Part shown: positions 15,709 to 23,908 of the stretch, piece by piece | Numbering within the stretch: the first letter of the stretch is position 1 | Layout: every line of letters begins with the position of its first letter | From: a bacterium | GTDB taxonomy: Bacteria > UBP15 > UBA6099 > JAJRTR01 | Reading direction: 5' to 3' | DNA: 28,689 nt | Assembly (NCBI GenBank): GCA_024278215.1 | Contig: JAJRTR010000025.1 | Location: forward strand, 1-28,689 | Program-made: the position numbers and the translations under genes | Notes under the pieces: model-generated | Databases searched by the model: none | Told to the model about the DNA's origin: nothing | The model's input: only the letters and a program-made list of their open reading frames with translations

Positions 15709-16520
15709 CCTGAAAACCTTTCGAGTTCTGTTCCCTGCAAATCGTCAATTATCGACTTACGGATTTCCTCCTGAAGCTCACTTTTCCATTTGACTTTAAC
15801 GCTTTTATTTTTAAAGACCGAATACTTATCGTTTGTCTTTTCATGAGATGATTCCTGTAAAAAGTCCAGAGTCTGTTGCGTGACGGGCAGTTCGAGAAAG
15901 TCGAAACACCTGCGTGTTTCTTCGAGTGTATCATCAACGAGTCTTTCGTATGATACGATCCTGAAAGAGGCGGCATACTCACGTTCGAGCTTCAAAAAAA
16001 GTCGCGCCAGTTTTTTCCATGCCTCGAACCCCCAGTATTCATGCGGTCTGCCGCTGTTGCGGCAATTCGCGTGCCGCCATTCAGCCATCGGGTCGGCGTC
16101 CCCGGGGAACTCGGCGGGGTTCGTCAGCCATGAGTTTATCGTCCCGCAGGGGTTCCTTATTATTCCCAGCACTCTGATATCCGGGAACAGTTCGATCATT
16201 CTTTCGAGAAGATCGTGATACCTGACGGTTTTGATTGCCAGCACTTCAGGATTATCGTTTTTCTGTCTGAATTCCTTGTGTATCCCCTTTTCCTTTCGCT
16301 CTGTCTGAAGGAGAAAGCTGTCATTGCTATCGTAGATATCATTACAAAACGCCTCGAAATCTTCCCTGCAGGACGAAACGGTCACCCTGTTCTTGAAAGC
16401 GTGCGCGAAGAAAGGCTGGTATCTATAACACACATTCGGGCAACTGTCTACTATCTGGCCCAGCCAGCTCGTTCCCGAGCGTGGCGTTCCCGCAATCACC
16501 ACCAGTTTGCTGAACTTCAC
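15705..16520 (-). CDS. PAPS-dependent sulfotransferase family protein
   Basis: A 271-aa P-loop protein. The 5'-phosphosulfate-binding loop reads GTPRSGTSWL (11-20) and the 3'-phosphate-binding block is IRNPCGTINS (121-130), the two hallmarks of sulfotransferases that use PAPS. The expected reaction is transfer of a sulfo group to a hydroxyl or amine, here probably of the glycan built by the locus. It is tightly packed, 14 nt after the FemAB-like gene and overlapping the GT2 by 4 nt. The substrate is not determinable from sequence. Confidence 0.88.
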   Translation of the reverse strand: MKFSKLVVIAGTPRSGTSWLGQIVDSCPNVCYRYQPFFAHAFKNRVTVSSCREDFEAFCNDIYDSNDSFLLQTERKEKGIHKEFRQKNDNPEVLAIKTVRYHDLLERMIELFPDIRVLGIIRNPCGTINSWLTNPAEFPGDADPMAEWRHANCRNSGRPHEYWGFEAWKKLARLFLKLEREYAASFRIVSYERLVDDTLEETRRCFDFLELPVTQQTLDFLQESSHEKTNDKYSVFKNKSVKVKWKSELQEEIRKSIIDDLQGTELERFSG

Positions 16521-16534
16521 TCCTGCAATACCCC

Positions 16535-17605
16535 CTATTCGGCATCACGGTATGCCGGAAAATAGCCTCCAGCCACAGGGTTTCCATGTTTTTCCCTCAC
16601 TTCACACAACTTATTATAAATATCAGTTTTGTGAATGATTTTTGACGTAAAAAATGTTTTGCGCAATTTCGAGAAATTCTTCTTGAAGTTGAAAACCGGT
16701 TCTCTTCCGCCCTGAATGTCATAGATTTTCAGGCCTTTTTCCCTGCACCATTTGATCGCCCTGTCAATCATAATGTTGTTGGCATTAAGCTTCCGGCTGT
16801 CCCACAGGGATGTGCGCAGAAAATCATGCGCCACCGTTTCGCCGTAGAGGCACACGATGCCGCCGACAACATTTCCTTCATGCCACGCCGTCAACAGCAT
16901 TGCGGAATCATGCAGTTTTTCAAACAGGTTCATAAAAAAGGATGTGTCGAACCTGTAATGGGGCAGGGCCTCTTTCCGGTTCATTTCACTTCTGTATATT
17001 TCGGAGAATCGTTTTATTGCGTCCGGGTCGGCTGAGATTTTCAACTCGACTCCATTTTTTTCGGCATTTCTTATTTTATTCCTGCAGGATGATTTATATC
17101 CTCCCCGTATTTCGTCTTCCGGTTGCGAAAGGTCGACATAAACAGTCTTCCGGTTTTCTTCGATATTAAAAATGTTCTCGAATATTTCATAGTTTCCGGC
17201 ATTTGGATCGAAACGTACGAATTCGGAAACAATATTCTCCTGAATACAATAGTCATGGAAGCAATCGGCAAATAATTTTGCTTTTACCTTATCGCTCAAC
17301 CAGGTATAATCCGATATCAAAGGACCGCCATAATACCAGGAAGATATAATGTCGAAACAGCTTTCGACATCGAAAACGCAGGCTTCCGCATATTGCAAAT
17401 CAGAGAGCTGCCTCTTGAAATAGGGATAGTAGTAGAAGAAATCGTCAAACTCCAGAACGAAAAGCTCGGGTTCGTAATTATAATGCCCGGCAATAAAACT
17501 CACATAACCAGGTGAATTGTAAACCGGTTTGAATTCCAATTGATTGTAATAATATGACCACCTGGAAACATCATTCCCAGAATATATAATTATTTTACAA
17601 TCCAC
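16535..17605 (-). CDS. FemAB/GNAT-like acyltransferase
   Basis: A 356-aa protein whose second half (about 150-330) resembles the BioF2-like/FemAB-related acetyltransferase fold. Visible are CRNKIRNAEKNGVELKIS, a signature-like region of Fem proteins, a core strand region VVGGIVCLYG (about 247-256) and the following NNIMIDRAIKWCREKGLKIY. Relatives add aminoacyl or acetyl groups, and versions in exopolysaccharide loci are common. It lies 23 nt after the SDR gene and 14 nt before the sulfotransferase. It probably N- or O-acylates an amino sugar of this glycan. Confidence 0.7.
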   Translation of the reverse strand: MDCKIIIYSGNDVSRWSYYYNQLEFKPVYNSPGYVSFIAGHYNYEPELFVLEFDDFFYYYPYFKRQLSDLQYAEACVFDVESCFDIISSWYYGGPLISDYTWLSDKVKAKLFADCFHDYCIQENIVSEFVRFDPNAGNYEIFENIFNIEENRKTVYVDLSQPEDEIRGGYKSSCRNKIRNAEKNGVELKISADPDAIKRFSEIYRSEMNRKEALPHYRFDTSFFMNLFEKLHDSAMLLTAWHEGNVVGGIVCLYGETVAHDFLRTSLWDSRKLNANNIMIDRAIKWCREKGLKIYDIQGGREPVFNFKKNFSKLRKTFFTSKIIHKTDIYNKLCEVREKHGNPVAGGYFPAYRDAE

Positions 17606-17628
17606 TGGAATTCACCTCTGGGGGACAA

Positions 17629-18612
17629 TCAGAGCATGTAGTGATAGCGCACGTTGTAGTATTTGTCGTCGCGCCAATCTTCAAATTCGCGGGCTTCGAT
17701 GGCCTTGCTGATCTCGATTACACTCTCGGGAATCTGTCTGCGAACTTTGTATTCGAGCAACCAGTTAAGCTTGGCGAAGTCTACCCTGTAACTGCGTTCG
17801 TCTTCTCTTTCGGGGCGGACGTCGACCGGCACACCAAGGGTGTCGGCGATGATGGTTCCCAGTTCCTTAATGTTGAAGTTCTGCTCATTGCTGCCTACGT
17901 TGAAAACTTCGCGTTTCACCTTATCTTCGGGGGCTTCGAGAGCTGCGACAAATACGCGCGCGATGTCTTCGCAATGCACGAAAGGTCTGTACTGGCCGCC
18001 GCCGAGCACGAGGACTTTCCCTTCGGTGGCCGCCTTCAGGGCCATAATATTCACAGCAAGGTCGAAACGCATTCTTGAAGAATATCCGTAGGCCGTGGCA
18101 AGTCTGAATATGATTGGAGCGGCTATGTTTCTTGCGTTGGAAAGTATTATTTCTTCGGACAGTATCCTTGATTCGGCATAGAGAGAAACCGGATTGAGGT
18201 ACGAACCTTCGTTGAGCAGTATTCCCGGCGGCGCCACGCCGTATACGCTGCAGGAAGACGCGAACAGCAATCTCTCGACTCCATAGAAATTGCACAGGTC
18301 GACAACGATTTTTGTGGACTGGACGTTCACCATGCGTGTCAGGTCCGGATTCTTCCTGCATGCCGGGTCTCCCACGACCGCCGCGAGATGTATTACTGCG
18401 TAGGCGTCTTTGAAGGCACGCGCGAGGTCCGCCACGTTCAGCACATTCCCCTGTTCGAATGTAAGGTTGGGGTGGTCTTTGAAGTCCGACATCCCTCTGT
18501 CGCCGAACAGCAAACTGTCCACCATGTGTATCCTGTATCCTTTTTCGAGAAGGAATCTGGTGACATAGTTTCCTATATAGCCAGCTCCGCCTGTGACAAC
18601 AACTTTTTTCAT
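17629..18612 (-). CDS. NAD-dependent epimerase/dehydratase (extended SDR)
   Basis: A 327-aa extended short-chain dehydrogenase with NAD-binding GGAGYIGNY (8-16) and strands up to HLAAVVGDP (75-83). The active-site block reads SSCSVYG (119-125) and SLYAESR (143-149): Tyr145 is followed at +4 by Arg149 where Lys is usual. Some family members may tolerate this, so loss of function is not certain. It likely acts on a nucleotide sugar together with the DegT aminotransferase upstream (70-nt gap) and the SQD1-like enzyme. Confidence 0.85.
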   Translation of the reverse strand: MKKVVVTGGAGYIGNYVTRFLLEKGYRIHMVDSLLFGDRGMSDFKDHPNLTFEQGNVLNVADLARAFKDAYAVIHLAAVVGDPACRKNPDLTRMVNVQSTKIVVDLCNFYGVERLLFASSCSVYGVAPPGILLNEGSYLNPVSLYAESRILSEEIILSNARNIAAPIIFRLATAYGYSSRMRFDLAVNIMALKAATEGKVLVLGGGQYRPFVHCEDIARVFVAALEAPEDKVKREVFNVGSNEQNFNIKELGTIIADTLGVPVDVRPEREDERSYRVDFAKLNWLLEYKVRRQIPESVIEISKAIEAREFEDWRDDKYYNVRYHYML

Positions 18613-18682
18613 TTTACTTTATCAGCCTCAAGTAATATTTATAACCGTTTAGGCAACTGTAAAATTAATTTTTTCAATAGGC

Positions 18683-19828
18683 TCAGATGTCTTTTATAAC
18701 ATCGACGACCATGTCGAGGTCTTCACGTTCGAGCCCCGGATGGTTCGGCAAACCGATAACCCTTCCGGCAACATCTTCAGCGACAGGCAATTTGATAGAA
18801 TCATAATCCGGCAGGCTGTCTTTATAAAGGTTTCCGAAAATCGACTTTTTATCTGCCTGCAATGTCTTGAAAATCTTCTGTCTGTTCAGGGGTTCCTTAT
18901 ACCTGTTTCGAACCTCGACACCCCTTTGCCTTAACTTTCCGATCAACTCTTCCGTGTTATAGCCGAGTGTTTTCTCGTCGACCTTAAACGCCGCCCAGAA
19001 AAAAGTGTGCTCGACATGGGGCAGCAAAACAGGTGGGATGAGCCAATCGACACCGGCGAGTTTTTCAATGAGATACAGTGAATTCCTGACGCGCCTCGCG
19101 TTGAGACCATTCAATTTCTCCAGTTGCACCAGTCCGATGGCGGCGGCGATCTCCGTCATCCTGAAATTGTAGCCGAGATATTCGTGTGTGTCTCTGTCCG
19201 TCATTCCGTGAGACCTGACCGCCCTGGCCTTCGCCGCGAGCTTTTCATCGTTGGTTGTTATGATCCCGCCTTCGCCCGTTGTCATGTGTTTTGTCGCGAA
19301 GAACGAAAAAGCTCCGGCACTGCCGATACTACCGGTGATTCTGCCCCTGTACTTTGTGCCGTGGGCCTGCGCGCAGTCCTCGACGACGCTGAAACCATGC
19401 CGCCCGGCCAGCGACATGACGGCATCCATGTCGGCGGACTGTCCGAAATAGTGGACAGGGATCACTGCGGCTGTTCTCTGCGTGATTTTGTTCTCCATGT
19501 CCGCAGGGTCGATGCAATAGGTATCGGGATCGATATCCACAAATATCGGTACAGCGCCCTGCATAATGACGGAACTTACCGTGGCGAAGAAGGTCAGGGC
19601 CGGGACCAGGACTTCGTCGCCCACCCCTATTCCGAGACCTCCCAGCGCAAGTTGCAGGGCGGCGGTGCCGCTGTTTACCGCGACGGCGTATTCCACACCG
19701 ATGTATTCGGCAAACCGTTTTTCGAACTCCGCTACGCGCCGCCCGGACACATAGTTGCCTGAAAGCAGTACTTCTCTCACCGCCTCGGCTTCTTCTGCGT
19801 CCACAAAAGGTTTCGATACTTTTATCAT
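18683..19828 (-). CDS. DegT/DnrJ/EryC1-family sugar aminotransferase
   Basis: A 381-aa PLP enzyme. The PLP-binding lysine is Lys180 in FSFFATKHMTTGEGG, and NSGTAALQLAL (52-62) and the DCAQAHG loop (151-157) are family hallmarks. It transfers an amino group, usually from glutamate, to a keto-sugar nucleotide. The start overlaps the SQD1-like stop by 4 nt, so the pair is probably translationally coupled and acts on one intermediate. It is full length for the family. Confidence 0.92.
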   Translation of the reverse strand: MIKVSKPFVDAEEAEAVREVLLSGNYVSGRRVAEFEKRFAEYIGVEYAVAVNSGTAALQLALGGLGIGVGDEVLVPALTFFATVSSVIMQGAVPIFVDIDPDTYCIDPADMENKITQRTAAVIPVHYFGQSADMDAVMSLAGRHGFSVVEDCAQAHGTKYRGRITGSIGSAGAFSFFATKHMTTGEGGIITTNDEKLAAKARAVRSHGMTDRDTHEYLGYNFRMTEIAAAIGLVQLEKLNGLNARRVRNSLYLIEKLAGVDWLIPPVLLPHVEHTFFWAAFKVDEKTLGYNTEELIGKLRQRGVEVRNRYKEPLNRQKIFKTLQADKKSIFGNLYKDSLPDYDSIKLPVAEDVAGRVIGLPNHPGLEREDLDMVVDVIKDI

Positions 19829-20976
19829 GCCGTCAACAGGTCCTTATAGCCTGAAATCCTGTCCTTGTTTGCCATCAAAGCGTTGAGGACGGGCCCCACA
19901 CTTTCTTTCATCGTCCTGGGCTCGCCGGTCAGCATATTTATGAACTTTTCATTTCTGAATCTGTATTCATTCCCTTCCTTTTCGATCCTGGGATTCGGTA
20001 TGAAATCGACTTGCGCGTCATGGTGGTTGTCTTTCATAAAGTCGACAATCGACTGTGCGAGGTCTTTTATTCTGGTGTACTCCGTAAGCTGATTGAATAC
20101 ACGAAGTTCCTTTGTTTTTTCGAGCCTGACCGCGTCGACAATCGACCGGGCGGCATCTTCAATGTGGATGAAAGGCTTTATCTGGTTGCCGGTTCCATAG
20201 ATGCTGAGCGGCTGCTCCAGAACCGCCATCACGCACCAACGGTTGAAAAGTGTTCCGAAATAGAAATCGAAATCGAAGCGCGTGGCGAACACTTTGTTTT
20301 CCAGCGTTTCCGCCGTATCCGCCCCATAAATTATGGAGGTTCTGATATCGGTTATGGGCATTCCGGTCTGGAAGTTCATCAGTTGCATATTCGTGGCGTT
20401 GAAGCCTTTGCTGACATGGTACCAAGAAGAAGCCATGTTCGGGTAAGGCACAAGATCGACGTTACCGTCGGCGCCTTCCGCGCGGATGCTGCCTTCAGGG
20501 ATGTCGAAATTCGGGGCCCCGTAAATACCTGTAGTCGTAGTTTCAATAAAATGTGTATCGAGCAGCCCCTTCTCCTTCAGCGCCCACAGAAGATTTCTCG
20601 TCATAGCAATATTGTTGTCCTGGGTGTAGGCGCACTTCTCGGAGTCCAGATGAGAATATGGAGCCGAAGGCTGAGCTGCGGTGTGCACTACCACTTCCGG
20701 CTTATAAATGTTGATCAGGTCTTTTACAAAACTGTAGTCCGAAAGGTCTCCCTCTATAAAACTGATATTCCTGTACCCGCTCTCGAACGCGGCCTCAAGT
20801 CTTTCTTCCATTGAAAAAACCGGTATTGCCGACACTGAACCTATCTCCTCGACCCACATCCTTCTCCCGAAATTATCTACCCCGATTATCCTGTCGCCGG
20901 GGAACGCTTTACTCAATTTCAGCAGCGACGGCCAGCCCAGATACCCATCCGCTCCTGTCAGTAATACACGCATCAT
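19825..20976 (-). CDS. SQD1-like SDR (UDP-sulfoquinovose synthase-related)
   Basis: A 383-aa atypical extended SDR. GADGYLGW (8-15), QPSAPYSHLDSEKCAYTQ (about 102-119), TTTTGIYGAPN (146-156) and SSWYHVSK (183-190, Tyr186/His187/Lys190) align from memory with Arabidopsis SQD1, which makes UDP-sulfoquinovose from UDP-glucose and sulfite. The Tyr-His-x-x-Lys set is kept; the Arg of the SQD1 'QRSAPYS' block is Pro here, and the Glu of 'GEYG' is Ile, so the exact reaction may differ. GGAGGG favours the second ATG (20973). It is the first gene of the ten-gene operon, coupled to the aminotransferase. Confidence 0.78.
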   Translation of the reverse strand: MMRVLLTGADGYLGWPSLLKLSKAFPGDRIIGVDNFGRRMWVEEIGSVSAIPVFSMEERLEAAFESGYRNISFIEGDLSDYSFVKDLINIYKPEVVVHTAAQPSAPYSHLDSEKCAYTQDNNIAMTRNLLWALKEKGLLDTHFIETTTTGIYGAPNFDIPEGSIRAEGADGNVDLVPYPNMASSWYHVSKGFNATNMQLMNFQTGMPITDIRTSIIYGADTAETLENKVFATRFDFDFYFGTLFNRWCVMAVLEQPLSIYGTGNQIKPFIHIEDAARSIVDAVRLEKTKELRVFNQLTEYTRIKDLAQSIVDFMKDNHHDAQVDFIPNPRIEKEGNEYRFRNEKFINMLTGEPRTMKESVGPVLNALMANKDRISGYKDLLTA

Positions 20977-21009
20977 TACCCTCCGTTGTGTTCTGTGCTC
21001 TGGTGATCA

Positions 21010-21015
21010 ATTATA
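21010..21015 (-). promoter_or_regulatory. Candidate -10 box of the ten-gene operon
   Basis: A consensus TATAAT on the minus strand, 33 nt before the SQD1-like start. The -35 region 17 nt upstream (TTAATT) is poor, so an activator or an alternative promoter may be needed. Confidence 0.35.
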
Positions 21016-21365
21016 CATAAAAAACCTGATATAATTAAGTTATTAAGCAAATATAACAAGTCAGGAGAACCGATTGCAAATTATGTTCGTAGCGAGGTCG
21101 AACGAAATTGTTCAGACGAAAAACTGTGTTGCCGGTCCCTGTTTTTCGCGCATTCTTATGCGACTTATTTGAAAACTACATTTATGTCGCACACCCTTTG
21201 TAGATACGGACCTTGTTTTAACAGGGGTTATGGGTAGAATATGCAATAGTCACCGGTATTCATGGAGTCCGATAGATGGCGCTTTCCGGGTTTTCGGCAA
21301 CTCCGGGGCAGATCAAGTCCGTTCAAGGTTTGATCCAATGGTTGTCGGATTATGTAGCTTTTTAG
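21016..21365. other. Gene-free divergent intergenic region
   Basis: No gene is seen. It lies between the minus operon and the second plus block and should hold both promoters. It contains the 43-nt repeat at 21074-21116 that recurs at the window end. Confidence 0.4.
21074..21116. repeat. 43-nt interspersed repeat, copy 1
   Basis: Begins TTGCAAATTATG and ends GAAATTGTTCAGA. It matches 28555-28598 with one inserted base and one substitution. Such near-identity across more than 7 kb of unrelated genes indicates a dispersed element. Confidence 0.8.
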
Positions 21366-21571
21366 GCGTAGTATCTTAGGACTAAAATGCTACGCAGGAT
21401 GGTAAAGAAATGCTGAAAATAGATCGGTGAAAGCTGGAGCTTCCAGTTACAGGCGTTTCCAAGGTAGACCTTTGGAACGATGAAACTCTGTGTGCCGTGC
21501 TCAAACCGCATTTGTTTGGGCACGAAAATGCGGCCTGTTTGGTTCCGGCTTTGCCGGTCTAGGGGAATACG
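21366..21571. repeat. Palindrome-rich repeat element abutting the GT4 gene
   Basis: Opens with 14-bp inverted arms (21366-21379 against 21382-21395, 12 pairs), followed by the dyads CTGGA/TCCAG and TTCCAAGGT/ACCTTTGGAA, and ends with CCGGC-TTT-GCCGG. The last 32 nt (21532-21563) match 6462-6493 at 27 positions. The 'GCTGGAGCTTCC' style reminds me of widespread short palindromic repeats of environmental bacteria. Element borders are estimates. Confidence 0.5.
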
Positions 21572-21625
21572 CTCATATCTCACCTAAGTCACGACAAAAG
21601 CCTTAGAATCATTCATGTCGGGTCC

Positions 21626-22675
21626 GTGCCGCCTCCTTACGGCGGTGTGTCCGTACACATCGAACGACTTGCGGAATACCTCAACCTTCAGGGGCATCAA
21701 TGCTCTGTTGTCGATGTACTTAAAAAAGAGGGTGATGTCAAAGATTATGTTCTTCTGATGGATCGCTACAGAGCCCTGTCTTTCCTTTTCAGACATCCAC
21801 GATGTATCGTGCACATGCATGATTTCGGATTTGAAGATTTCGGATCAAAATTATACATTACGCTCAGACTGTTCGGGCTATTGATGAAAAAACATTTTTT
21901 TATTCTTTCTTTTCATGATGAACGTTTCCTTGAGCGGCTGAACAACTATGTTGAGACATCCCGCAGGATTATCGCCGCTCACTTCAACAGCTACAGGAAA
22001 GTCATTGTCGATAATCCGGATTGCAGGGAGCTTGCGGCGTGTTTCATAAAGAATCACGACAGAATCGCCGTAGTTCCGGAGTTCATTGCTCCTCCGGTTA
22101 TTCCTCCGATCGAGAACACTGCCGTCAACCGCCTGAGACACGAGCACAGATTCCTTCTTACTTCAAATGCCTGGAAGATATGTTTTCACAACAGGCAGGA
22201 CCTTTATGGAATAGATATGCTGATAGAACTGATGAACAGGCTAGTTAACGAACACAGTATAGACGTGGCACTTGCTTTTCTTCTGCCGCAGATCGAAGAG
22301 CGGGAGTATTTCGAGAAACTTAACAGGCGAATATCCGAACTTGGTCTGACGGAGAGATTCATCTTCATAACCGAACCGCTGAAAGTAGGCGCTTCGCTGT
22401 GGGCTCTCGGAGATATTTTTGTCAGGGCGACAAATACTGATGGAAACTCGGTCGGTCTGATGGAAGCCCTTTCTCTCGGCATACCCGTTATCGCAAGCGA
22501 TTGCTCTCCAAGGCCCGAAGGAACAGTTCTTTTTCAAACCAGAAATAATAATGATTTATTGGAAAAAACTCTTTCCATTCTTGATAATATTGATAACGCT
22601 CGAAAGAAGGTGAAGGCGCTTAAAATACCGGATGCCGGCAAAGCCATACTCGACATATACAGACATTTGCCGTAA
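21626..22675 (+). CDS. GT4-type glycosyltransferase, 5' end uncertain
   Basis: A 349-aa GT-B enzyme. The N-terminal PPPYGGVSVHIERLAEYL acceptor-side motif and the donor-side TDGNSVGLMEALSLGIPVIA (271-290, Glu280 in the EX7E-type position) are typical of GT4. The only standard start codon is the GTG at 21626, which would cut off the first beta strand. The frame continues upstream as DKSLRIIHVGS to a stop at 21560-21562, so a normal start such as ATG-AAA-AGC seems lost (GAC-AAA-AGC is read). AGGGG at 21561-21565 stands 9 nt ahead of an in-frame ATA (21575). The upstream repeat element may have damaged the 5' end. It is the first gene of the second plus block. Confidence 0.8.
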   Translation: MPPPYGGVSVHIERLAEYLNLQGHQCSVVDVLKKEGDVKDYVLLMDRYRALSFLFRHPRCIVHMHDFGFEDFGSKLYITLRLFGLLMKKHFFILSFHDERFLERLNNYVETSRRIIAAHFNSYRKVIVDNPDCRELAACFIKNHDRIAVVPEFIAPPVIPPIENTAVNRLRHEHRFLLTSNAWKICFHNRQDLYGIDMLIELMNRLVNEHSIDVALAFLLPQIEEREYFEKLNRRISELGLTERFIFITEPLKVGASLWALGDIFVRATNTDGNSVGLMEALSLGIPVIASDCSPRPEGTVLFQTRNNNDLLEKTLSILDNIDNARKKVKALKIPDAGKAILDIYRHLP

Positions 22676-22723
22676 TCGAAGCGATCTTCACTCATTTCCA
22701 GTTGTCACGGAACTGCTTGTGCG

Positions 22724-22906
22724 TTAACCCGCATATTTCACCAATGCGGGCCAAAAATCGGGAGAATGCCTGTAATACAAGGCGCGGCAAGTGAGTGGTG
22801 CGGGAGCATACTGCCGGTATGTGACCAATCCCAAATCGCCGCCGCAACGCAGTAGAACAGGCGTTATAGCGATTTTCCGGATTTATTTGTGAGAAATCCG
22901 GGTTAA
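22724..22906. repeat. 183-nt nested palindrome with hairpin repeat copy C
   Basis: Outer 20-nt arms (22724-22743 and 22887-22906) pair at about 16 positions. Inside, AAAATCG pairs with CGATTTT (22754-22760 / 22870-22876) and AATGCCTGT with ACAGGCGTT (22765-22773 / 22857-22865). The centre has CATAC-TGCCG-GTATG (22807-22821). The first 27 nt are the third copy of the hairpin seen at 8121 and 9589. It resembles a non-coding, MITE- or REP-like element between the GT4 and the LegB-like gene. Confidence 0.75.
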
Positions 22907-22918
22907 AGAGGCGTAATT

Positions 22919-23908
22919 ATGGACTGGAAAAAACAAGAGGTGCTTGTGACCGGAGCGGGGGGGTTTATCGGCAGCCACCTTGTAGAACACCTGTTGGACC
23001 TTGGTGCTTCCGTTCATGCTTTCATACACTACAACTCGCGCAACGACTGGGGTAATCTCGAACTGATTCCAGACGAAAAAACAAAAGAGTTGGAAATAAT
23101 TACGGGCGATGTCACCGATCCGTTTTCAATCGGGAAAGCTGTCGCGAAAACTTCGGTGGTTTTTCATCTCGCCTCGCTGATCGCGATACCTTATTCGTAT
23201 ACCGCGCCTGCAAGTTATGTAAAAACAAATGTCGAGGGAACTCTCAATGTTATGCAGGCCTGCCTCGAATGCGGAGTGGAGAAAGTTGTGCATACATCCA
23301 CGAGTGAAGTGTATGGAACGGCGCAATATGTTCCGATAGACGAGAAACATCCCCTCCAGGGCCAGTCGCCATATTCCGCCAGTAAGATCGGAGCAGACAA
23401 AATCGCGGAGAGTTATTACCTTTCTTTCGATCTTCCCGTGGCGACGGCCAGGCCCTTCAATACGTATGGTCCGAGACAATCGGCAAGGGCGATAATCCCC
23501 TCTGTGGCCTGCCAGGTGCTCGCCGGGCAAGACGTCCGGCTCGGCTCTCTTTCGCCTGTCAGAGACCTCACTTACGTACTTGATACCGTGAAAGGCTTCA
23601 CTGCCGTCGCCGCTTGTGCCGATACCGCCGGACAGGTTCTGAATATCGGGTCCGGCAAAGGAATAAGCATCGGTGACCTTGCCGACAAAATCATTGCCGC
23701 GACCGGGAAGGAATCCGGAATTATCCGTGATCCTGCACGTACCAGGCCCGATAAGAGCGAAGTCATGCGGTTGATATGCGATAATTCATTGATGAAAAAG
23801 ACTACAGGCTGGGAACCCCGCCATACTCTGACAATGGGGATAGAAGAGACGGTAAAATGGATTTCCGACAACCTGTACCTCTACAAAACAGGGATATACA
23901 ATGTATGA
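22919..23908 (+). CDS. LegB-like nucleotide-sugar 4,6-dehydratase
   Basis: A 329-aa extended SDR. It has NAD-binding GAGGFIGSH (12-20), active-site TSTSEVYG (126-133) and Tyr152-x3-Lys156 in PYSASK, and the stretch YVPIDEKHPLQGQSPYSASK very close to what I recall of LegB, the GlcNAc nucleotide 4,6-dehydratase of legionaminic acid synthesis. The product would be a 4-keto-6-deoxy sugar for the aminotransferase two genes on. AGAGG lies 7-8 nt before the ATG. It overlaps the next gene by 4 nt (ATGA). The later legionaminic acid enzymes are absent here, so the pathway may differ. Confidence 0.85.
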   Translation: MDWKKQEVLVTGAGGFIGSHLVEHLLDLGASVHAFIHYNSRNDWGNLELIPDEKTKELEIITGDVTDPFSIGKAVAKTSVVFHLASLIAIPYSYTAPASYVKTNVEGTLNVMQACLECGVEKVVHTSTSEVYGTAQYVPIDEKHPLQGQSPYSASKIGADKIAESYYLSFDLPVATARPFNTYGPRQSARAIIPSVACQVLAGQDVRLGSLSPVRDLTYVLDTVKGFTAVAACADTAGQVLNIGSGKGISIGDLADKIIAATGKESGIIRDPARTRPDKSEVMRLICDNSLMKKTTGWEPRHTLTMGIEETVKWISDNLYLYKTGIYNV

